NCBI GenBank assembly: GCA_934500855.1
Contig: CAKSUH010000011.1
Coordinates: forward strand, 1 to 15,397
DNA: 15,397 bases
Source of the DNA: an uncultured Eubacteriales bacterium
Lineage (GTDB): Bacteria > Bacillota > Clostridia > Oscillospirales > CAG-272
Direction of reading: 5' to 3'
Part shown: in pieces, positions 6,209-13,021 of the stretch
Layout: every line of letters starts with the position of its first letter
Position numbering within the stretch: the first letter of the stretch is position 1
Translations under genes and position numbers: made by a program
The notes under the pieces: generated by a model
Told to the model about the DNA's origin: nothing
Databases searched by the model: none
The model's input: the letters and a program-made list of their open reading frames with translations, nothing else

Positions 6209-6844
6209 TCATAAACCGTCCGTATCAAACAGCCGCCGCTCCACCTCCGCACAGATAGCGTGGTAAACGGGCAAATGGTACTCCTGCACCATAAAGGTCT
6301 CGGTCGCGGGGACGCGGATGGTGATGTCGCAAATCTCCGCCAGTTTTCCGCCGGTTGCGCCCGTCAAGCCGATTGCGGTGACGCCGACCGCTTTGGCGGT
6401 TTTGGCGGCGAGGACGACATTTTCGGAGTTGCCGGAGGTGGAGATGCCGAGAAAGACATCCCCCGCCCGCGCGCAGGCAAGGACGGTCTGCGCGTAGACC
6501 AGCTTCGGCTCCACATCGTTTGCAAACGCGCTGAGAATGGCACTCTGTTCGGGCAGGGAGATGGCGCACAGTCCCTGTTGAAATTTTGCCGTCATCTCGG
6601 CGGGAATGCCCGCGTCAAGCAGTTTCTTTTGCGCCGATTCCGGTAAAGGTCGCTTGGAGAGAAAGCCTTTTTCCAGTTCTCCCACAATGTGTCCGCAGTC
6701 CGCCGCGCTCCCGCCGTTGCCGCAGAGGAGCAGCTTTGCACCCGCGCGGTGCATGGTGACGATGGCTTCCGCGGCGCGTTCAATCTCCGGCAGGCAGTCC
6801 GTCAGCGCGGGATACCGCTTGCCAAGCAGTTCGATGGTATTCAT
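6209..6844 (-). CDS. SIS-domain phosphosugar isomerase, GmhA/DiaA-like, 211 aa
   Basis: Probably isomerises the sugar phosphate made by the neighbouring ROK kinase. The SIS fold shows CGNGGSAADCGHIVGELEKG (41-60) with the GNGGS loop 42-46, H52 and E56, and the phosphate-binding STSGNSENV (135-143). Next comes the glycine-rich TGATGGKLAE (161-170), then QEYHLPVYH (187-195), where Q187 and H195 have the eight-residue spacing of the GmhA Gln/His pair. The Asp that precedes the Gln by three in E. coli GmhA is replaced by Phe184, so true sedoheptulose-7-phosphate isomerase activity is doubtful. No MurQ-type etherase signature is seen. Its ATG overlaps the ROK stop as ATGA, meaning translational coupling and tight stoichiometry. 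It is the last gene of the cluster before the terminator at 6158-6192. Confidence 0.85.
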   Translation of the reverse strand: MNTIELLGKRYPALTDCLPEIERAAEAIVTMHRAGAKLLLCGNGGSAADCGHIVGELEKGFLSKRPLPESAQKKLLDAGIPAEMTAKFQQGLCAISLPEQSAILSAFANDVEPKLVYAQTVLACARAGDVFLGISTSGNSENVVLAAKTAKAVGVTAIGLTGATGGKLAEICDITIRVPATETFMVQEYHLPVYHAICAEVERRLFDTDGL

Positions 6845-7779
6845 TGTTTATCCCTCCGTGCTTCCTCCGCGACCGCAATCGCGGCATAGTCTCCGATGGC
6901 GTTCCCCAACTGCGCGGTGCGGACGGAACAGACAGATGCCGACATGGGGAGCGCTTCTTCCCGGATGATGCGTTCCGCTTCCGCCCGCAGCAGGTTCTCC
7001 GAGCGGGTAAAGACACTGCCGATGACAATTGCCTCCGGATTGAACAGGTCAATCAGGATCGAAAGTCCCCGACCGAGCTGCTCGCCGCAATAGCGGTAGA
7101 CCTCGATTGCATCCGCATCGCCTGCATCCGCCGCGTCTGCAATCGCTTTTGCGGTGACGGTCGGCAGTTCGGCTTCCGTCTGACAATAGAGTGGATGCCG
7201 CCCCTCCTTCAGGGCTTGGATGGCGCGCATCTGCCCCAACTGCTTCAGTCCGCCGCCACTGCAAAAGCCCTCGAACGAGCCTCTCTTGCCGTAGCCGACA
7301 GGACCGTCCGCCGCCATGCGGAGGTGTCCGACCTCGCCCGCGTTGCCGTTTGTGCCGCAGTAGAGCCGACCGTCCAGAATCAGCCCCGCGCCCATGCCCG
7401 TGCCGAAGGTGAGGAAAATCATGTTTTTCGTACCTCTCCCCGCGCCGTACCGCCACTCTGCCAACGCGCAGGCATTCGCATCATTGCGCAAAGCGACCGG
7501 CACATGGAATTTCTCCCGCAACCGCTCGCAGATCGGCACTTCGTCCCATCCCGGCAGGTTCGGCGGGGAGAGGATAACACCGCGATTCTCATCCAACGGT
7601 CCGCCGCAACTGATGCCGATGGCATCGAACGGGGCGAAGGACGCAACCAGTTCCTCGATTTTTGCAAGGCTTTGCGCGCAAGGCAGAGTGGCGAACGCAA
7701 CGCGGTTCAGGATTTTTCCCGCATCGTCCGCCTGCACGACAGCACATTTCGTGCCGCCGATGTCAATTCCGATCTTCAT
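6841..7779 (-). CDS. ROK-family sugar kinase, 312 aa, lacking the zinc cysteines
   Basis: An ATP-dependent kinase for a hexose or amino sugar. The phosphate-1 motif IDIGGTK (5-11), the catalytic D100 in RNDANA, the phosphate-2 GTGMGAG (126-132) and GEVGHL (148-153, E149 and H152 as sugar and metal ligands) are present. The usual CxCGxxGCxE zinc cluster is replaced by GYGKRGSFEGFCSG (162-175): the glutamate (E170) remains but the three spaced cysteines are gone. There is no N-terminal DNA-binding domain, so it is a kinase and not a ROK repressor. ATG 7779 is preceded by GAGGA at a good distance, and a perfect promoter lies upstream. The SIS isomerase gene overlaps its stop by four bases, so the pair likely phosphorylates and then isomerises one monosaccharide. 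The substrate is not identifiable. Confidence 0.88.
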   Translation of the reverse strand: MKIGIDIGGTKCAVVQADDAGKILNRVAFATLPCAQSLAKIEELVASFAPFDAIGISCGGPLDENRGVILSPPNLPGWDEVPICERLREKFHVPVALRNDANACALAEWRYGAGRGTKNMIFLTFGTGMGAGLILDGRLYCGTNGNAGEVGHLRMAADGPVGYGKRGSFEGFCSGGGLKQLGQMRAIQALKEGRHPLYCQTEAELPTVTAKAIADAADAGDADAIEVYRYCGEQLGRGLSILIDLFNPEAIVIGSVFTRSENLLRAEAERIIREEALPMSASVCSVRTAQLGNAIGDYAAIAVAEEARRDKQ

Positions 7780-7846
7780 AAAATATCCTCATCATTGCAT
7801 TTATTATTGCTTTGGCTGTCGATGGACCCGATTCATATCGGCGTTC

Positions 7847-7871
7847 TGACGCTTTGCTTCCCAGAGCGTCA
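7847..7871 (-). promoter_or_regulatory. Stem-loop or operator at the 5' end of the ROK-SIS transcript
   Basis: TGACGCT (7847-7853) and AGCGTCA (7865-7871) are perfect 7-base arms around an 11-base loop. They begin right where transcription from the 7879-7907 promoter should start. No T-run follows, so it is not a terminator. A repressor operator or a stabilising 5' mRNA hairpin would both fit. Confidence 0.45.
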
Positions 7872-7878
7872 CCCAATG

Positions 7879-7907
7879 ATTATACCACAATTTTCATATT
7901 CTGTCAA
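7879..7907 (-). promoter_or_regulatory. Perfect-consensus promoter for ROK-SIS inside the cluster
   Basis: On the minus strand: TTGACA (7907-7902), exactly 17 bases, TATAAT (7884-7879). It begins five bases after the GH2 stop codon. No terminator separates it from GH2, so ROK-SIS can be made from this promoter and by read-through from upstream. The leader to ATG 7779 is about 93 bases. Confidence 0.9.
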
Positions 7908-7912
7908 GCATT

Positions 7913-10264
7913 TTATTTGATCTCATTACACAAAGCGTCCTGCTTTCCGCTCCCGACTTCCAGTCCCGCGCCGCGCAGTCCGTCGGCGGTTGCGTACAGT
8001 CTGCAGGGGGCATCCCCCGTCAGTCTGACCGCCACGCTGATCCGCCCCATCCACATCTTGCGGGTGGGCGTAAAAATCGGCGTATGGTCGGCGATTCCGC
8101 TCCCCGTGGAATACACCCGACCGCCCCCGCAGGCGGTGAAGTCCACCGTTGGCGCGGCATCCGGCACTTCCCTGCCCGCGCTGTCCACACAATAGCAGGT
8201 AACAAGCGCCGTGTCGCCCTTCATCACATCCGGCGTTTCCAACCGCAGTTTCAGTGCAACCGCCGCGCCCGTTGTCTCCCGTGCGTCGGTTGCAAGGATT
8301 TCCCCGTTCCGCCCGCAACGGACTTCCAGTCTGCCCGGGCGGTACGGCACCTGCCACTCGGCGTGTCCCGCAGGCTCGATGTCGCGTTTTCCGAGACTTT
8401 CCCCGTCAAGGAACAGCTCCGCCTGCGGTTGGTTGGTGTAGACCGATACCCGAATCGGTTCGCCCTCCCGCCCCGCAAAGTTCCAGTGCGGCAGGAGATG
8501 CGCCGTCGGCTTCTCGGTCCAGAGCGCCTTATGCTGATAGAACGCGTCTTTGGGTTGCAGATACAGATCCACCGCGCCGCTGACCGAGCAAACGCGCGGC
8601 CACACCGCCTCGCCGCGGTACTCGAACGCGTTCCAGAAGAATCCGCCCATCATCCACGGGTAGGAAAGAATCCGCTTCCATGTGTTCTCGCGGCTCATAA
8701 AGGCGCTGTTGACATCGTGGTCGTAGGCGCTGACATAGCCGTGAAGCGGGTCGTCGTCATAGTACCACCCCCGCGTGGTTCCCGTTGCGCCGCACTCCGA
8801 AGAGAGGAACGGTTTGTCCGGGTGCGCCGCGCGGATGCTGTCGATGTACTTCCAGAGGTAATTGGTCCCGATGACATCCAGTTCGTCATAAACCGTGCCG
8901 CCCTTGTGGGTCACGGCGGTGAGAATCGGGCGGGAGGGGTCAAGCTTCCGCACGAGGGCGCGCAAAGAGCGGCAGATTCGCACGCCGCGCGGGTCGGTAT
9001 GAAGCGGCTCTTCGTTTCCGATTGACCAGAAAATCACGCACGGGCGGTTGCGGTCGCGCCTGATGAGCGTTTCCAGTTGCTCTTTCCCCTCGTCGGTCGA
9101 TTCAAACCACCGCGTTTCGTCCATGACCAGAAAACCCGCTTCGTCCAACGCTTCCATCAGGTCCTCGCTTTGCGGGTAGTGCGATGTCCGATAGGCGTTC
9201 GCGCCCATCTCCTTCATCAGCTTCACGCGGTAGCGTTGCAGGCTTTCGGGGATAACCTTTCCCGTCAGCCCACAGCTTTCGTGCGCGCAAAATCCCTTAA
9301 GCCGATAGGGTTTATCGTTGATGAACAGCCCCTCGTTGCAGTCGGTGCGGATCGTGCGGAAGCCGAATTTCACCTCGTCGCGGTCGGTTTCGGTCTCCCC
9401 GCGAAAGACGCTTGTGCGCATGGTGTAGCGGTCAGGCGTTTCGGGGGACCACAGCCGGGGCGCTTTCACCGCAAAACGATAGCGCAGGATCGCTGTATCA
9501 CGCAGGGAGACCGTCTCCTCCGCGCCCGACACGGCAATCACCTGCCCGTCCGCGTCCAGAATCTCCCCTTTCACGGTCAGGCGCTCGTCCCGCTCGCCGG
9601 CATTGCGCAAGGTGGTTTCGGTATGAACAATCCAAGTACCGTCCGCCTGCCGCTCGGGGCGCGCAAAGACGCCCCAAAGGTCAATCGCGCAAAGGTCGGT
9701 TTTGCGGAGCCGCACGGGTCGGTAAATGCCCGCGCCTTCGTACCACCACCCCTCATGCTCGGTCATATCGACAAACACCGCAAGCGAATTTTCCGCGCCG
9801 TACTTCACCATGTCGGTGATGTCGACCTCAAACGGCGTGTAGCCGCAGAAATTGTGCTTCATCAGGCAACCGTTCAGCGTCACGGTTGCCTGCCCCGTCA
9901 CGCCCTCAAACAACAGGGTCAGGCGCTTGCCCTCGTCCCCGGCGGGGACATCAAAGCGCTTGACATACCACCCGTTGTCGTAGTTGCAGAAGCCGAGCGC
10001 CGCGCTGTATGCGGGGTCATAGCCGTCGCCCGCAAGGTAATCATGCGGGAGCGTGACCTTTTCCCAGTCCTCGGAGGTGTACTCCTTCTCTTCGGTCGGA
10101 AACTGCGTTCCGTCCGTGACATAGTGGTAGGGGGACGCGGGTCCCATCCGGTAGCGCTCGGTTTTGGCGCTCTGGTAGGAAATCATTTTGTGCCGCGGCG
10201 GCGTGGGGCGGATGTCTCCGCGATGGAACATCCAACCGTCGCAGAAAAGCAGTTCTTCTCTCAT
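7913..10264 (-). CDS. Glycoside hydrolase family 2 beta-glycosidase, 783 aa
   Basis: Hydrolyses a terminal beta-linked sugar (beta-galactosidase or beta-glucuronidase type) by the retaining mechanism. The N-terminal jelly-roll sugar-binding domain spans about 45-190 (TLPHDY, GWYVKRFDVP, GVTGQATVTLNG, EGAGIYRPVRL). An Ig-like domain follows to about 305, and the TIM barrel to about 600. The acid/base is E418 in SIGNEE and the nucleophile E490 in FLSSECGA. Other family features are SHYPQSEDLMEALDEAGFLVMDE (split here as SHYPQSEDLM 361-370 and MDE 381-383) and MMGGFFWNAFEYRGE (538-552). The C-terminus has two beta-sandwich domains (about 605-660 and 670-765), the first like DUF4982. No signal peptide, so it is cytoplasmic. 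AAGGAG stands five bases before ATG 10264. The enzyme probably feeds its product to the ROK kinase. Exact sugar unknown. Confidence 0.92.
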   Translation of the reverse strand: MREELLFCDGWMFHRGDIRPTPPRHKMISYQSAKTERYRMGPASPYHYVTDGTQFPTEEKEYTSEDWEKVTLPHDYLAGDGYDPAYSAALGFCNYDNGWYVKRFDVPAGDEGKRLTLLFEGVTGQATVTLNGCLMKHNFCGYTPFEVDITDMVKYGAENSLAVFVDMTEHEGWWYEGAGIYRPVRLRKTDLCAIDLWGVFARPERQADGTWIVHTETTLRNAGERDERLTVKGEILDADGQVIAVSGAEETVSLRDTAILRYRFAVKAPRLWSPETPDRYTMRTSVFRGETETDRDEVKFGFRTIRTDCNEGLFINDKPYRLKGFCAHESCGLTGKVIPESLQRYRVKLMKEMGANAYRTSHYPQSEDLMEALDEAGFLVMDETRWFESTDEGKEQLETLIRRDRNRPCVIFWSIGNEEPLHTDPRGVRICRSLRALVRKLDPSRPILTAVTHKGGTVYDELDVIGTNYLWKYIDSIRAAHPDKPFLSSECGATGTTRGWYYDDDPLHGYVSAYDHDVNSAFMSRENTWKRILSYPWMMGGFFWNAFEYRGEAVWPRVCSVSGAVDLYLQPKDAFYQHKALWTEKPTAHLLPHWNFAGREGEPIRVSVYTNQPQAELFLDGESLGKRDIEPAGHAEWQVPYRPGRLEVRCGRNGEILATDARETTGAAVALKLRLETPDVMKGDTALVTCYCVDSAGREVPDAAPTVDFTACGGGRVYSTGSGIADHTPIFTPTRKMWMGRISVAVRLTGDAPCRLYATADGLRGAGLEVGSGKQDALCNEIK

Positions 10265-10276
10265 AAAAACTCCTTC

Positions 10277-10302
10277 GGGGACAGCCGAAACGGGCTGTCC
10301 CC
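10277..10302 (-). other. Perfect GC-rich stem-loop between the CE2-like gene and GH2
   Basis: GGGGACAGCC (10277-10286) and GGCTGTCCCC (10293-10302) form a perfect 10-bp stem with a 6-base loop. On the minus strand, one base and then the GH2 ribosome-binding site AAGGAG follow directly, and the run of T comes only after that. It is a poor terminator by position. An mRNA processing or stability element, or partial attenuation to separate expression of exported and cytoplasmic enzymes, is more likely. Confidence 0.6.
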
Positions 10303-10312
10303 TTGCTTTGTG

Positions 10313-12190
10313 TTATGCGGGTATGCTCAGCTTCAGATTGTCAATCGTCAGCGCGGTATCCTGCGCCCAGAGAACGATCGCGCTGTTCCCGGTCACATTG
10401 AACGCCTTGTCAAAGGTATAGCCTGAAGAATATTCGCCGTTGACAAAGACCGAGACTTTGCACCCCTCTTCGGTGCTCTCCACGAGAATCGAAAGACGGA
10501 AGGTGGTCTTTGCCGCGTCCGCATCCAGAAGCGGATTGCGGATGGACTTTTCGGTCTGCTTCGGCTCAAAGTCGATGTAGTTGGTCACAACCGGCAGTTT
10601 GACCTCGCCCTTGCCCCAACCGTTTCCGGCATTCTGCCGCACGGACACAACCGCCGCGCCGACCTGATTGTTATTGCTGTCGGTCGGGGAAAGCGCGTTG
10701 TCATTGTTGAGAATCAGCGAGAAAACCGCCAGTTCGGTAAAGGTCAGATCCATTTCCAAAAGGTAGGTCTTTGCACCCGCCAGCTTTGCGGCATCCACCA
10801 AGGTCAGATAGTAATCGGGGGTATCATGCCACGGGTGCTTGGAGACGGAAAGCGCGCCGTCCTTGACTTCATACGCCCATTTGTCCTTGCACTTGTCGGT
10901 CGGAGTGATCGTTTGCGTAATGCCCGCTTCGGCAGGGGTTGTCACACTTTCGAAATCCTGACTCCAGACAGTGGTCAGCTTGGTCGGCAGGCGCGGGGTA
11001 TCGTCCCCGCCCTCTTCGTAAGTGTCCTTTTCGATCGCGTCGAGCATTCCGCCCAACAGCTCGGCGTATTCCCTGTGTTCCGCCTCGGTGGGATGGTTGC
11101 CGCCCGCCGCCTGATCCGCGATGAACACATAGTATTTCTCCGCCGCGCCGCCAAGCTCATGCGTTACGCGCTTGATGATGTCGTTGTACTCGGTTTTCAT
11201 CATGCCGCCAACCAGAACGATGCGGCAGTCCGCGCCGTTCTTCTCGCGCACCACGGCAATGAACGCCTTCAGTTTTGCCTCAAAGTCTGCGGCGGAAAGA
11301 TTCTGAAACGCATCGTTTGTTCCGACATTGAGAATCGAATAGTCCGCCTTCCGCGCAAAGCCGTACTCGGTTTTCATCGAGCGGCCGGGGCTTGCGTACT
11401 TGTAGCCCGCGAAAATGCCCGGGTTTCCGACTGTCAGTCCCTGCCCCGAGAGCGCCATGACCGAAAGGTCTGCGCCCATCGCCTCGGCAATCAGGTAGGG
11501 GTATGCCATCGTTGCGTCCTGATCGCTGTAAGCGCCCTTGTGGTCGCCGATCACGCCCCAACCGCAGCAGATGCTGTCGCCAACGAATTCCAGAAGCAGG
11601 TTCTTCGCCGCAGGCGCGGTCTCGGCAACCGTTCCGTCAAAGGACACGCTCTTGAGGGTCGTGTTCGCCAGTGTGTAGCCCGTGACCTTGACGAGGCGGA
11701 CGGTATGCGTGCCTTCGGGCAGATTCTTCAGGGTGATGGTCGCGTCACCCTTTTTCACTTCGTAGTAAGCGCTCTCGCCGTTGAGGTATGCCGCGCCGTC
11801 CACATATGCGCGGAAGAAGCAGCCTTCCTTTCCCGCGCCCATATTGGTGGTGACCGTGAGGGCAAAGGTCATATCGCCCTTTCCGGTTGCGACGAACTCA
11901 ATGCCCGATGCGCTCCAGTCGCAGGGAATGCCGTCCGCCGTTGCTTCCATGCGGGGGTCAAGCTTCTTCACCCACGCGCTGCTCCCGTTCAGTGCAAAGA
12001 CGGTTCTGTCATCGGGGGTTTCGGGAACATCCGTTTTTTCGGAAGCCTTGGTTCCGGTTGATTCCGGAGCAATCGATTCGGTTGTCCGGACGGTTGAATC
12101 GGCAGACTCCGGGGAGGAATCGCCGACCGCACAGGAAGCCAGCCCGACAGCCATGGCAACAGCCAAAAGAAGAGAAGTGAATCGTTTCAT
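10313..12190 (-). CDS. CE2-like SGNH esterase lipoprotein with C-terminal beta-sandwich domain, 625 aa
   Basis: Probably deacylates a glycan outside the cell while anchored in the membrane. The signal is MKRFTSLLLAVAMAVGLASC with lipobox LASC and lipidated C20, followed by a Ser/Thr/Glu-rich linker to about 62. Residues 64-190 are the small jelly roll that precedes the catalytic domain in carbohydrate esterase family 2. The SGNH domain (195-388) has EFVGDSICCGWG with S206, ALSGQG (246-251), NVGTNDAF with N292 and GGNHPT with H366, a Ser-His arrangement known for CE2. Residues 404-625 form a LamG-like sandwich (DFES, LLEMDL, VFVNGEY, TIDNLKL) also found twice in the protein upstream. I chose ATG 12190, with AAAGGA nine bases upstream. 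ATG 12235 overlaps the EEP 2 stop (ATGA) and would add a 15-residue leader before the signal peptide. Confidence 0.85.
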   Translation of the reverse strand: MKRFTSLLLAVAMAVGLASCAVGDSSPESADSTVRTTESIAPESTGTKASEKTDVPETPDDRTVFALNGSSAWVKKLDPRMEATADGIPCDWSASGIEFVATGKGDMTFALTVTTNMGAGKEGCFFRAYVDGAAYLNGESAYYEVKKGDATITLKNLPEGTHTVRLVKVTGYTLANTTLKSVSFDGTVAETAPAAKNLLLEFVGDSICCGWGVIGDHKGAYSDQDATMAYPYLIAEAMGADLSVMALSGQGLTVGNPGIFAGYKYASPGRSMKTEYGFARKADYSILNVGTNDAFQNLSAADFEAKLKAFIAVVREKNGADCRIVLVGGMMKTEYNDIIKRVTHELGGAAEKYYVFIADQAAGGNHPTEAEHREYAELLGGMLDAIEKDTYEEGGDDTPRLPTKLTTVWSQDFESVTTPAEAGITQTITPTDKCKDKWAYEVKDGALSVSKHPWHDTPDYYLTLVDAAKLAGAKTYLLEMDLTFTELAVFSLILNNDNALSPTDSNNNQVGAAVVSVRQNAGNGWGKGEVKLPVVTNYIDFEPKQTEKSIRNPLLDADAAKTTFRLSILVESTEEGCKVSVFVNGEYSSGYTFDKAFNVTGNSAIVLWAQDTALTIDNLKLSIPA

Positions 12191-12231
12191 TACGGAAATC
12201 CTTTCTGTATGTATTTCTTGCCGAACCCGTT

Positions 12232-13011
12232 TCATGATTTTGTAAACTCTAACAGCGTCGGGCAGTGATCACTTGCTGTCCACAGCGTCTCATCTGTCAA
12301 AATCCGATATGCCTGCGCATGAATTCCGCCGAGCGTCAGGATATGGTCAATGGCATCGCTCTCATAACGCCCGCCGGGCGCTTTTCCGAGTTCGTGCCAA
12401 GTCCCCGAATCGTTGCGGACTTTCGCGGTATCGTAGGTATCCGCAAACCCTTTTGCGCGCAATTGTTCCAGAACACCTTCCGATTGCGTGCGGCGGGAGT
12501 TGTAATCCCCGCAGAGCAGGGTCACACAGCCGGGATAACGGGCGGCAACACCCTGCAGGACCTCTGACACTGCCGCGGCTTCTGCCGGGTGGGTTGCCAA
12601 CGGCAGACTGGCATGAAAATTGCCGATCAGATAAAGGCTGCCGTCCGTCCGATCCCGCAGAACTGCCCAAACCAGACTCCGAAAGCGGGATTTTCCGTCT
12701 GCCGTTCCGGTGTAGGAGGCGGATTCTACCGCTCCCGCAACATCCGGCAGATATACAAAGCCGGATTCCACCATCGTATAGCGCTCCGTAAGGTAAAAAA
12801 TCGGATTCCAGACGGATTCGGGTGCAATACCGTTCGCCGTGACCTCGGTATACTGTCCCTGCGTCTGCGCGATGAATCCGTTATTAGCCTGTCTGTATCC
12901 AATGTCAAACTCCTGCAGGCAGACGAAGTCCGGAAGTTCGGAAAGCACCAACAATGCCGTCGCATCGTCCCGTGTTCCCGGCGTTCCCCCCTTCGTCCAG
13001 ACATTCAGCAC
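12232..13011 (-). CDS. EEP-fold phosphoesterase 2 (endonuclease/exonuclease/phosphatase), possibly made as a frameshift fusion
   Basis: A metal-dependent phosphoesterase of the DNase I/sphingomyelinase/inositol-phosphatase superfamily. Counting from the GTG at 13011, the conserved parts are CLQEFD (E34), NFHAS (H133), CGDYNS (D169, N171), AIDHIL (D222, H223) and ASDHCPT (D248, H249). What is missing is the first beta-strand with the metal-site Asn. The frame reads LLTFN immediately before the GTG, so the conserved TFNV is split by that start. The frame is open upstream to 13095 but contains no ATG, GTG or TTG, only a CTG at 13023. There is no good ribosome-binding site for the GTG. The natural product is therefore either a -1 frameshift fusion with the upstream protein or starts at CTG 13023 (AAAGG about nine bases before it). 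EEP 1 at 14965 is a clear paralogue. The substrate is unknown; alone, this protein has no export signal. Confidence 0.8.
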   Translation of the reverse strand: MLNVWTKGGTPGTRDDATALLVLSELPDFVCLQEFDIGYRQANNGFIAQTQGQYTEVTANGIAPESVWNPIFYLTERYTMVESGFVYLPDVAGAVESASYTGTADGKSRFRSLVWAVLRDRTDGSLYLIGNFHASLPLATHPAEAAAVSEVLQGVAARYPGCVTLLCGDYNSRRTQSEGVLEQLRAKGFADTYDTAKVRNDSGTWHELGKAPGGRYESDAIDHILTLGGIHAQAYRILTDETLWTASDHCPTLLEFTKS

Positions 13012-13021
13012 ATTGAATGTC
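13000..13021 (-). other. Stem-loop at the junction of the secreted protein and EEP 2
   Basis: GACATTCA (13000-13007) and TGAATGTC (13014-13021) pair perfectly over eight bases with a six-base loop. On the minus strand the stem starts at the G of the upstream TGA stop, 13 bases after the A7 run. The loop (13008-13013) contains the GTG of EEP 2. It may stimulate frameshifting or present or gate an internal start. Confidence 0.55.

Noticed and set aside
4855..6252. Open frame of 465 codons on the minus strand opposite the SGNH esterase
   Set aside because: It crosses the esterase promoter and the 6158-6192 terminator and has no family motifs; the plus strand has full SGNH blocks.
9077..12061. 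Long plus-strand open frames opposite GH2 and the CE2-like gene (9077-10426 and 10826-12061)
   Set aside because: Arg-rich shadow translations of GC-rich DNA; the minus strand carries catalytic motifs, signal sequence and ribosome-binding sites.
12191..12235. Start at 12235 for the lipoprotein esterase (ATGA overlap with EEP 2)
   Set aside because: It would place 15 extra residues before the lipoprotein signal; ATG 12190 has its own AAAGGA. Kept only as a possible coupling start.
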